A stretch of 64,000 bases of DNA, taken from contig NZ_ASHR01000014.1 of assembly GCF_000400485.1 (NCBI RefSeq), forward strand, positions 244,430 to 308,429, in the 5' to 3' direction. Below, in pieces: positions 53,374-60,063 of the stretch. The notes under the pieces are model-generated. The model did not search any database. It was not told the origin of the DNA and saw only the letters and a list, made by a program, of their open reading frames with translations. The number at the start of each line of letters is the position of its first letter. Position 1 is the first letter of the stretch. The translations under genes were made by a program, and so were the position numbers. This DNA comes from Agrococcus pavilionensis RW1. Lineage in GTDB: Bacteria > Actinomycetota > Actinomycetes > Actinomycetales > Microbacteriaceae.

Positions 53374-54290
53374 TGCGGCCCGACGTCGACGTCGTCGTCA
53401 TCGGCGCGGGGCCCGCGGGCCTCGCCGCGACGCTCAACCTCGCGCGCGCGCAGCGCTCGGTGGCGCTGCTCGACTCGAACCGGCCGCGGCACGCGGCGAC
53501 GCTCCAGTCGCACGGCTTCATCACGCGCGACGGCATCTCGCCGCTCGAGCTGCGCGGCATGGGCCGCGAGGAGGTGCTGCGCTACCCGACCGTGTCGTTC
53601 GAGCGCACGACGGTGCGCCAGGTCGTGCGCGTCGACGGCGGCTTCGCCGTGCAGGCCGAGCAGCGCGGCGCGAGCGCCGAGAGCGAGACCCGGGCGTCGG
53701 CCGTGCTCATCGCGACGGGGCTGTCGGAGACGCTGCCCGCGTCGCAGCACGTGCGCCCCTGGTACGGCACGAGCCTGCACTCGTGCATGGACTGCGACGC
53801 GTACGACAAGCGCGGCCAGGCGCTCGCGCTCATCGGCGAGACGCCCGACCTCGTCGACCGCGCCATGGTCATCCGCCGCCACACCGACGACCTCGCGGTG
53901 TTCACGAACGGGTCGGATGCGGTGAGCGAGGCGGGCGCGGAGCGGCTCGCCGCGCACGGGGTCGCGCTCGAGCGCACGCCCATCGCCGCGATCGAGGGCG
54001 ACCGCGACGGCATGCGCGCGATCGTGCTCGAGGACGGCCGGCGGAGCGAGCGCACCGGCGGCTTCGTGCGCCCGTGGTGGCACCCGCAGCTCGAGTTCGC
54101 CGAGCCGCTCGGCCTCGACACCGACGACGACGGGCTCGTCGTCGTCGACCGGGCCCAGCGGGCCTCCGTCGAGGGCATCTACGCGGCCGGCGACATCACG
54201 CCGGGCTTCCGGCAGCTCTCGGTCGCCGCGGGCGCGGGCACGATCGCCGCGTCGGTCATCAACCGCGACCTCATCGCGCGCGAGCTCTAG
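53373..54290 (+). CDS. Thioredoxin reductase-like FAD oxidoreductase
   Basis: The 305-residue flavoprotein has the FAD motif VVIGAGPAGLAATLNLARAQ (about 6-25), a C-M-D-C pair (about 134-137) at the TrxR redox-active position, and the C-terminal YAAGDITPGFRQLSVAAGAG (about 270). Length fits low-molecular-weight TrxB relatives. It lacks an obvious second NADPH Rossmann signature (LALIGETPD is degenerate). It may reduce a thioredoxin or disulfide flavoprotein partner, but the specific partner is unclear. It is co-translated with gltX. Confidence 0.85.
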   Translation: MRPDVDVVVIGAGPAGLAATLNLARAQRSVALLDSNRPRHAATLQSHGFITRDGISPLELRGMGREEVLRYPTVSFERTTVRQVVRVDGGFAVQAEQRGASAESETRASAVLIATGLSETLPASQHVRPWYGTSLHSCMDCDAYDKRGQALALIGETPDLVDRAMVIRRHTDDLAVFTNGSDAVSEAGAERLAAHGVALERTPIAAIEGDRDGMRAIVLEDGRRSERTGGFVRPWWHPQLEFAEPLGLDTDDDGLVVVDRAQRASVEGIYAAGDITPGFRQLSVAAGAGTIAASVINRDLIAREL

Positions 54291-54311
54291 CCTCCTCGCT
54301 CCTCCTCCGCT

Positions 54312-54344
54312 CATCGAGTAGGCCCGAAGGGCCGTATCGAGATG
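54312..54344. repeat. Microbacteriaceae-type palindromic repeat
   Basis: The element starts CATCGAGTAGGCCC, has a GAA loop, and continues GGGCCGTATCGAGATG. The outer TCGA and inner GGCCC arms pair, with a 3-bp mismatch between them. Short elements of this shape, with TATCGA/TCGAGTA ends, are dispersed in intergenic regions of many Microbacteriaceae. It lies 22 nt after the TrxR-like stop and may also act as a terminator. Confidence 0.65.
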
Positions 54345-54401
54345 ACGGGCCCCGGTTGTACCCTGGTGAGCGCGCGGCCACCGCCGCTGAGGAGGCCACC
54401 G

Positions 54402-55148
54402 ATGACGATCACCGAGGAGCGACCCTCGTCGGCGACGAAGCTCTCGCCGCCCGAGCGGAAGGCGCGCCGCAAGCGCATCCTGTCGTGGGTGCTGCCAGCG
54501 ATCGGCGTCGCCCTCATCGCCGGCCTCTTCCTCCTCACGCAGCACCTGCTCGCGAACGGCCTCGGCCAGCCCCGCGAGGCGCTGCCCGAGGAGGTCTCGG
54601 CGAACAACACGACCCAGTTCGGCGAGGCGGGAACCTCGTACGCCGTGCAGTACCAGGTCGTGACCCTCAACCTGAGCGAGCGGCCGATCGCCGCCGCCGA
54701 CCTCTCGATGGCCGACGACGCCCAAGCGGTCATCGCGCCGGGCTACGGCTTCCTCGACACGACGATGTACGTCGGCGAGGGCGGCGGCATCAACGGCCAG
54801 GGCTACTTCTCGGAGATGATGTCGTCGGTCGCGGCGACCACCGAGCGCGGCACCGTGACCCGCATCGACATGCAGCGAGCGCCCGTGGGCTGGGCGGAGT
54901 TCCCGAACGCGATGAACGCCGTCGAGCTCGGCGCAGTCGCCTTCGGCTGGGACGTGGACCAGGTCGACATCGACGCCTTCACGACGCGCACCGCGGAGTC
55001 GGTGCGGCGGGGCGAGCCCATCTCGTGGGAGATCGGCGCGGCCGGCGCCATGGGCGTCCCCGTCAGCGGCGCGGTCAGCTGCTCGGGCGAGGGGCTGTGC
55101 GTCGTGAGCTACTCGGTCGACGTCTCGGGGCAGTCCGTCGGCGACTGA
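54402..55148 (+). CDS. Hypothetical membrane-anchored protein
   Basis: The 248-residue protein has a positively charged N-terminus (PPERKARRKRILS) followed by one membrane segment (about 30-50) and a large extracytoplasmic domain. This domain contains two C-terminal cysteines (VSCSGEGLCVVS) that could form a disulfide. No family is recognised. The ATG at 54402 has a GAGGAGG ribosome site about 7 nt upstream. It stands alone between a palindromic repeat and tRNA-Gln. Confidence 0.72.
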   Translation: MTITEERPSSATKLSPPERKARRKRILSWVLPAIGVALIAGLFLLTQHLLANGLGQPREALPEEVSANNTTQFGEAGTSYAVQYQVVTLNLSERPIAAADLSMADDAQAVIAPGYGFLDTTMYVGEGGGINGQGYFSEMMSSVAATTERGTVTRIDMQRAPVGWAEFPNAMNAVELGAVAFGWDVDQVDIDAFTTRTAESVRRGEPISWEIGAAGAMGVPVSGAVSCSGEGLCVVSYSVDVSGQSVGD

Positions 55149-55250
55149 CGCCGGCGCGCCGACCGCGGTCGCGGCCGACCGGGATTCGCGCTCGGCGGCG
55201 GGAGTTGCTATGCTCGACTCTTGGTTCGCAGTGCCTCGGCGCGCGAGCAT

Positions 55251-55322
55251 TGGGGTATGGTGTAATTGGCAACACGGAGGTTTCTGGTACCTTTGTTCTT
55301 GGTTCGAGTCCAGGTACCCCAG
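55251..55322 (+). tRNA. tRNA-Gln (CTG anticodon)
   Basis: Acceptor TGGGGTA/TACCCCA pairs perfectly, D arm GTGT…ACAC, anticodon stem GAGGT/ACCTT with loop TTCTGGT (anticodon CTG), T arm CTTGG-TTCGAGT-CCAGG, and G discriminator. TATGCT (55209-55214) is a likely -10. No CCA is encoded. A good hairpin follows. Confidence 0.94.
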
Positions 55323-55329
55323 CGTTCGG

Positions 55330-55349
55330 AGCCCCGCGGAAGCGGGGCT
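55330..55349 (+). terminator. Terminator after tRNA-Gln
   Basis: AGCCCCGC - GGAA - GCGGGGCT is an 8-bp stem with a tetraloop, followed by TTCTTCCGTTTTC. The T-rich tail makes this the most classical intrinsic terminator in the window. Confidence 0.85.
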
Positions 55350-55374
55350 TCTTCCGTTTTCGCGGCACGGTTCC

Positions 55375-56325
55375 TCAGGCGCGGTAGAGGTCCCCGGCGA
55401 GGTACTTCAGCCCCGAGTCGGTCGCGACCGTCACGACGGTGCCGCCCTCACCGATCCGCTCGGCGAGGCGCAGCGCTCCCGCCACGTTGACCGCGCTCGA
55501 CGTGCCGGCGAAGACGCCCTCCTCGCGCGCGAGCCGACGCGCGAGCCCGCGCGCCTCGGCCTCGTCGACCGTCGCCGCCTCGTCATGGGTACCGGGCGCG
55601 AGCAGCGGCGGGACGATGCCCGTCGCGATGCCCTCGACGCGGTGCGGCCCCGCTCTGCCCTCGGTGAGCATCGGCGAGGTCGTCGGTTCGAGCGCGACGA
55701 CCCGCACGGGCGCGGACTGCCGCCGCAGCGCGCCGGCGGCGCCGACGAGCATGCCCGCGGTGCCGACGCCCGCGCAGAACGCGTCGACGCGACCGCCGCT
55801 CGCGCCCACCGCCTCGAGGATCTCCCGGCCGAGCGCCGCGTAGCCCGTGAGCGCATCCGCGTTGTGGAACTGGTCGACCCACCACGCGTCCTCGCCCTCG
55901 ACGATGCGCTCGACCTCCTCGCGCATCCGCACGAACAGGTCGGGCGTGATGCGCCCGCCGTCGCTGGCGACGAGGGTGACCTCGGCGCCGAGCGCGCGCA
56001 TGGTGTCGAGCTTCTCCTTCGCGAAGGCGTCGGACGAGACGATCGAGAGCGCGTAGCCCTTGACCGCGCACACGAAGGCGAGCGACGAACCGGTGCTGCC
56101 GCCCGAGTACTCGACGACTCGCCTGCCCGGCCGCAGGTCGCCGCGCCCCTCGGCCGCCTCGACGATCGCCCTCGCCATCCGGTCCTTGTAGCTGCCGGTC
56201 GGGTTGCCGCCCTCGAGCTTCACGAGCACGCGCGCCGCCCGCGGCGGCACGAGGCGGCGCAGCTGCACGAGCGGCGTGCCGCCGATCGCATCGAGCGGCG
56301 AGGAGAGGATGCCGTGCTCGCCCAT
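55375..56325 (-). CDS. Cysteine synthase-like PLP enzyme
   Basis: This 316-residue fold-II PLP enzyme has the GNPTGSYKDRMA segment with the PLP lysine (about residue 46), EYSGGSTGSSLAFV (about 71) and a C-terminal GVFAGTSSAVNVAGAL (about 270). These mark the cysteine synthase / cystathionine β-synthase / 2,3-diaminopropionate synthase group. The YSGGSTG substrate loop departs slightly from CysK's TSGNTG, so it may not be a housekeeping CysK. No CysE or methionine gene is nearby, so substrate remains open. Confidence 0.85.
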   Translation of the reverse strand: MGEHGILSSPLDAIGGTPLVQLRRLVPPRAARVLVKLEGGNPTGSYKDRMARAIVEAAEGRGDLRPGRRVVEYSGGSTGSSLAFVCAVKGYALSIVSSDAFAKEKLDTMRALGAEVTLVASDGGRITPDLFVRMREEVERIVEGEDAWWVDQFHNADALTGYAALGREILEAVGASGGRVDAFCAGVGTAGMLVGAAGALRRQSAPVRVVALEPTTSPMLTEGRAGPHRVEGIATGIVPPLLAPGTHDEAATVDEAEARGLARRLAREEGVFAGTSSAVNVAGALRLAERIGEGGTVVTVATDSGLKYLAGDLYRA

Positions 56326-56443
56326 GCGCCCTGCTTCCCGCGAGTGTGCGCCACTCGAGCGCGGCGCTCGCTCCAGTCATGCCACACGAGCGCGTCCGCG
56401 GCAAGCCCGCGCTTCGCTCGGCCACGATCCGAGCCCGACTGCC

Positions 56444-56449
56444 TAGACT
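56444..56449 (+). promoter_or_regulatory. Probable -10 of the DUF1304/DoxX pair
   Basis: TAGACT ends 7 nt before the ATG at 56457 with no ribosome site between, matching the leaderless pattern of this window. Confidence 0.5.
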
Positions 56450-56456
56450 GCGGCGC

Positions 56457-56855
56457 ATGGACCTCGCCGTCATCGCGTGCATCGCGGCCGCGCTCGCCGC
56501 AGCCGTGCACGGCTACATCTTCGTGCTCGAGACGCTCCGCTGGGAGGAGCCGGGCACGCGCCGCGTCTTCGGCACGACGCCCGAGCAGGCGGCGCTCTCG
56601 AAGCAGCTCGCCGCCAACCAGGGCGTCTACAACCTGCTGCTCGGCATCGCCGCGGTCGCGAGCGTCATCCTCATCGTCACGGGCCTCCGCGGCCCGGGCA
56701 TCGCGCTGCTGCTGACGATCACGGGCATCATGCTCGCCGCGGCGCTCTACCTCGTCGTGAGCGATCGCTCGAAGGGGAGGGCCGCCGTCGTGCAGGGATT
56801 CTTCCCGCTCGTCGCGGTCGTCACCGGCCTCGTCGCCCTCGGCCAGAGCGTCTGA
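56457..56855 (+). CDS. DUF1304 family membrane protein
   Basis: The 132-residue protein has four membrane segments and the DUF1304 features VHGYIFVLETLRWEEPGTRRVFG (about 17-39) and LAANQGVYNLLLGIAAV (about 52). The family is found widely in bacteria with no known function. Its TGATG stop-start overlap with the DoxX-like gene implies coupled translation. Confidence 0.88.
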   Translation: MDLAVIACIAAALAAAVHGYIFVLETLRWEEPGTRRVFGTTPEQAALSKQLAANQGVYNLLLGIAAVASVILIVTGLRGPGIALLLTITGIMLAAALYLVVSDRSKGRAAVVQGFFPLVAVVTGLVALGQSV

Positions 56856-57256
56856 TGGCCGGCATCCGCACCGCCGCTCGCGTGCTGCTCGGCGCCTCGC
56901 TCGTCTTCGCCGGCGTCAGCCACCTCACGTTCGCGCGAGACGAGTTCCGCGCCCAGGTGCCAGAGCTCGTCACCGAGCTCGCGCCCGTGAGCGAGGACGC
57001 GGTCGTGCTCGGCTCCGGCGTCGCCGAGGTCGCGCTCGGCGGCGCGCTGCTGCTCGCCCCGCACGGGCGGCGCCGCGCCGTCGGCCGCGTCGCGGCGGCG
57101 TTCTTCGCCGCCGTCTTCCCCGGCAACATCTCCCAGTGGCTGCACCGGCGGGATGCGTTCGGGCTCGACACCGACGACAAGCGCTTCACGCGACTGCTCT
57201 TCCAGCCCGTGCTCATCGCGTGGGCGCTGTGGTCGACGCGGCCTCCGCGCCGCTGA
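56855..57256 (+). CDS. DoxX-like membrane protein
   Basis: The 133-residue protein has four membrane segments and the features FAGVSHLTFARDEFRAQVP (about 20-38) and PGNISQWLHRRDAFG (about 88), similar to the DoxX-like family and to the gene at 41.1 kb. It is co-translated with DUF1304 and converges with the YihY gene, with 4 nt between stops. Function is uncertain. Confidence 0.82.
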   Translation: MAGIRTAARVLLGASLVFAGVSHLTFARDEFRAQVPELVTELAPVSEDAVVLGSGVAEVALGGALLLAPHGRRRAVGRVAAAFFAAVFPGNISQWLHRRDAFGLDTDDKRFTRLLFQPVLIAWALWSTRPPRR

Positions 57257-57260
57257 CCGG

Positions 57261-58496
57261 TCAGTCCTTCCGGGGGAAGATCCCGAGGAACTTGCGCTTG
57301 GCGGGACGCGCCTCGCTCGAGGCGCGGACGCCGGCGCGATCGCCGCGACCGCCGTCGTCGTCGCGACCCCGCGCATCCGCCCGATCGTCGTCCTCGGTGT
57401 CGTCGCTGTGCTCCTCGCGGATCTCGCGGCCCTCGGCCTCGAGCTTGTCGCGCGCCTCGGCCTTCTTCTCGACCTTCTTCGTCGAGCGGGGCGGCAGCTG
57501 GATGGTCGCCTCCGCCTCGATGCCGGTCTGCAGCTGCCGCGCGCGCTCGGTCTCGGCGTCGACCTCGGCGCCGAGGATCAGCACGATGTTGAAGATCCAG
57601 AGCGCGAACAGCAGCGCCATGACCGTGCCGATCGTGCCGTAGGCGCTGTAGCCGGTGAGGAGCGTGAAGTAGAGGTAGAGGCCCACTGCAGCGATCGCGA
57701 TGCCGACGATCGCGAAGATCGAGCCGAGGCTCACCCACGTGAACTTCGGCTGCTGCACGTTCGGAGCGAGGTAGTAGAGCAGCGCGATCATCGCGATCAC
57801 GATCGCGAGCATCACGGGCCACTTCACCCACGCCCAGATCGGCAGGAAGGTCTGCAGCATGAAGGCGAGCAGCCCGCCGAGGCCGAGCGGCTCGGCGATC
57901 GGCCCGAGCACGCCCTCGACGAGCGACTCGTTGAGGGCGAGCGAGACGAGCAGCAGCACGACGCCCACGAGCAGCGCGATCGTGATGAGGAGCATCGTCG
58001 CGGTCTGCTTGATGAGGCCGCGACCCTCCTCCATGCCGTAGATGATGTTCATCGAGCGCGAGAACGCCTTGACGTAGGCGGAGGCCGACCACACGGCCGT
58101 CGCGATGCCGATGATGAGCGCGATCACGCCGCCGGTGGCCGAGCTCGTCATCGTCTCGACGAGGTCGACGACGAGCGATCGGTAGTCCTCCGGCACGCGC
58201 TGGGCGAGGTCGTCGACGAGGCTCGTGACGGTGCTCGCGTTGTTGGCGAGCACGAGCGCGATGATCGAGAAGACGGCGAGCAGTCCAGGCGCGAGCGAGA
58301 GCACCATGTAGTAGGTGAGCATCGCGGCGAGGTCGGTGCCGCCGTCGGTGCCGAACTCCTTGATGGCCCGCTTGAGCGCGTACTTCCAGCTCGCGCCCTC
58401 GAGCTTGGGCGGGGAGTCGGGCTTCGCGTCGTGATCCGGCGCCGGCGCGTCTGCGGCATCGAGTGTCGCGTCGAGGCGGTCGCTGCTGTCCGACAT
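57261..58496 (-). CDS. YihY/virulence factor BrkB family membrane protein
   Basis: The 411-residue protein has a disordered acidic N-terminus (about 1-35), six membrane segments with the YihY features LAAMLTYYMVLSLAPGLLAVF (about 57-77) and YSAYGTIGTVMALLFALWIFN (about 265-285), and a long charged C-terminal tail (about 310-411) rich in E, D and R. Earlier labels as RNase BN are not supported for this family. A minus-strand TACAGT (58538-58543) and GGGAG ribosome site support the ATG at 58496. Confidence 0.9.
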   Translation of the reverse strand: MSDSSDRLDATLDAADAPAPDHDAKPDSPPKLEGASWKYALKRAIKEFGTDGGTDLAAMLTYYMVLSLAPGLLAVFSIIALVLANNASTVTSLVDDLAQRVPEDYRSLVVDLVETMTSSATGGVIALIIGIATAVWSASAYVKAFSRSMNIIYGMEEGRGLIKQTATMLLITIALLVGVVLLLVSLALNESLVEGVLGPIAEPLGLGGLLAFMLQTFLPIWAWVKWPVMLAIVIAMIALLYYLAPNVQQPKFTWVSLGSIFAIVGIAIAAVGLYLYFTLLTGYSAYGTIGTVMALLFALWIFNIVLILGAEVDAETERARQLQTGIEAEATIQLPPRSTKKVEKKAEARDKLEAEGREIREEHSDDTEDDDRADARGRDDDGGRGDRAGVRASSEARPAKRKFLGIFPRKD

Positions 58497-58596
58497 GCGG
58501 TTCTCCCATCGTCCTCCGGGAGCCCCCGGTGCGGGCGACTGTACCCCAGCGAACCGGCCCGAACTTGGGAGTCGACAGGACGTCGGGCGAGAGGCG

Positions 58597-59133
58597 TCAG
58601 GGCGCCACGAGGCGGTCGACGAGGCGGTCGAAGGATGCGTCGACGTCGGTCGCGAGACCGAAGCCGCCCGCGGCCTCGAGCGTCGCGAAGCCGTGCGCGG
58701 CCGCGCGGAGCGCCCGGAGCGCGTGGATCGCGTCGTCGCCCGAGAGGCCGTCGACGGCGCGCGCGGCGATCCCGAGCACGCGCTCGCCCGCCGCCTCGAG
58801 CAGCGGATGGCCGAGGGGATGCACCGGGAGGGCCCGGTAGCGCTCCGGGTGCCGCACGGCGAAGGCGCGGTACGCGTGCAGGAACGCCCGCGCGGCATCC
58901 GCCCGCTCGAGCCCTGCCGTCGCCGCCTCGAGCTCGTGGCCGAGGTCGTCGTAGATGCGCGCGCCGACGAGCGCCTCGAGCTCGGCGAGGCCCGCGACGT
59001 GCTTGTAGATCGAGGGCGGCTTGACCCCCGCGCGCGCGGCGATCGCGCTGATCGACAGCGGACCGCCGCCCGCGTCGAGCTCCTCGAGCGCGACGTCGAC
59101 GAGCGCGGCGGGGGAGAGGCCCGCCCTAGGCAC
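58597..59133 (-). CDS. TetR family regulator (TetR_WHG type)
   Basis: The 178-residue regulator has GLSPAALVDVALEELDAGG, then ISAIAARAGVKPPSIYKHVAG (about 5-45), and a WHG-type C-terminal domain with HPERYRALPVHP and AAHGFATLEAAGGFG. The GTG at 59133 overlaps the hydrolase stop by 8 nt, so the two are one operon, with the hydrolase first. A palindrome upstream of the hydrolase may be its operator. Confidence 0.85.
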   Translation of the reverse strand: MPRAGLSPAALVDVALEELDAGGGPLSISAIAARAGVKPPSIYKHVAGLAELEALVGARIYDDLGHELEAATAGLERADAARAFLHAYRAFAVRHPERYRALPVHPLGHPLLEAAGERVLGIAARAVDGLSGDDAIHALRALRAAAHGFATLEAAGGFGLATDVDASFDRLVDRLVAP

Positions 59134-59956
59134 GCGCCGAGCCCACGGCCCACCCGACGCGGCGCGCGAGGGCGAGCACCGCATCCGCCGTCTCGACCGG
59201 TCGCTCCGCGTGCGGGTAGTGCCCCGCGCCGGCGACCGTGCGCACCTCGGCGACGCCCGCGGGCATGGCCTCGGCGTAGGCGCGGGCTTCAGCCACGGGG
59301 TCGCGGAAGTCGGGGTCGCGCTCGCCCATCACGACCGCGACGGGGGCGGTCTGCGTCGCTCGGGCGCCGATCGCGTCCTTCCCGCTGCCCTCGCCCATCG
59401 CCCGGAGCGCGGCGGTGCCGTGGGGACGCCGCATCGATGCGACGATGTGGCGGCGGTGGTCGCCGAGGTCGACGGGCGGCGTGCGGTGCAGCGAGCGGTA
59501 GAAGAGCGACCACAGCAGGGCGCTGCTCGTCACGGCGCGCGTCGCGACGCGCATGGCGGGCGAGGGCGGCGCGGTGCTCGCCCAGGGGGCGATCGCGACG
59601 GCGCCGACGATCGCGTCGGGCGCGAGCTGCGTCGCGAGCAGCGCGCTGTCGGGCGTGTAGGAGTGCCCGACGACGATCGCGGGGCCGCCGAGGTGCCGGG
59701 CGAGCGCGACGGCCGCGCGAGCGATGTCGCGCTGGCCGACGAGCGGCTCGGCCGTCGCGTCGGAGTCGCCGTGCCCGGGCAGGTCGAGCGTCGCGACGCG
59801 CATGCCGTGCGCCACGAGCTCGGGCATGAGGTGGCGGTAGGCGCTGCGGAGGTCGCCCATGCCGGGGAGGCACACGACGAGCGGGCCGGCGCCCGCGACG
59901 TCGAAGGCGAGCGAGCGGCCGTCGAGGGCAAGCCGGGCGGTCGTGGCAGTGGTCAT
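59126..59956 (-). CDS. Alpha/beta fold hydrolase
   Basis: The 276-residue protein has the oxyanion-side VVCLPGMGDLRSAYRHLMPEL (about 28-48), the nucleophile elbow VGHSYTPDSAL (about 97-107) with canonical G-H-S-x-x, and an acid/His pair in MGERDPDFRDP and GAGHYPHAERP (about 240). It is transcribed with the TetR_WHG gene. The ATG is 6 nt after a minus-strand TAGCCT (59962-59967). Substrate unknown; a link with the nearby catabolic genes is not shown. Confidence 0.88.
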   Translation of the reverse strand: MTTATTARLALDGRSLAFDVAGAGPLVVCLPGMGDLRSAYRHLMPELVAHGMRVATLDLPGHGDSDATAEPLVGQRDIARAAVALARHLGGPAIVVGHSYTPDSALLATQLAPDAIVGAVAIAPWASTAPPSPAMRVATRAVTSSALLWSLFYRSLHRTPPVDLGDHRRHIVASMRRPHGTAALRAMGEGSGKDAIGARATQTAPVAVVMGERDPDFRDPVAEARAYAEAMPAGVAEVRTVAGAGHYPHAERPVETADAVLALARRVGWAVGSARA

Positions 59957-59963
59957 GGCGCAA

Positions 59964-59980
59964 GGCTAATCCAATTAGCC
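59964..59980. promoter_or_regulatory. Inverted repeat in the hydrolase/TetR promoter
   Basis: GGCTAAT-CCA-ATTAGCC has perfect 7-bp arms with a 3-bp spacer. It overlaps the minus-strand -10 (TAGCCT) of the hydrolase gene, so a TetR dimer bound here would block transcription. Confidence 0.7.
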
Positions 59981-60012
59981 AACCCCGCGCAAGGCGCACC
60001 AAGCACGCGCGA

Positions 60013-60049
60013 GGCCCGCACCGAGTCGATCATGACTGCGGCGCGGGCC
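60013..60049 (-). terminator. Possible terminator of the catabolic operon
   Basis: GGCCCGC and GCGGGCC arms pair over 7 bp, with an inner CCG/CGG pair and a long loop, between the monooxygenase stop (60064) and the hydrolase start region. The loop is large, so confidence is low. Confidence 0.35.
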
Positions 60050-60063
60050 CCCGGCACTGCTCG

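Noticed and set aside
59126..59956. Hydrolase as HpaG/ring-cleavage hydrolase of the catabolic operon
   Set aside because: It is separated from the catabolic genes by a gap with a possible terminator and has its own promoter, operator and regulator; it does not resemble FAH-type enzymes.
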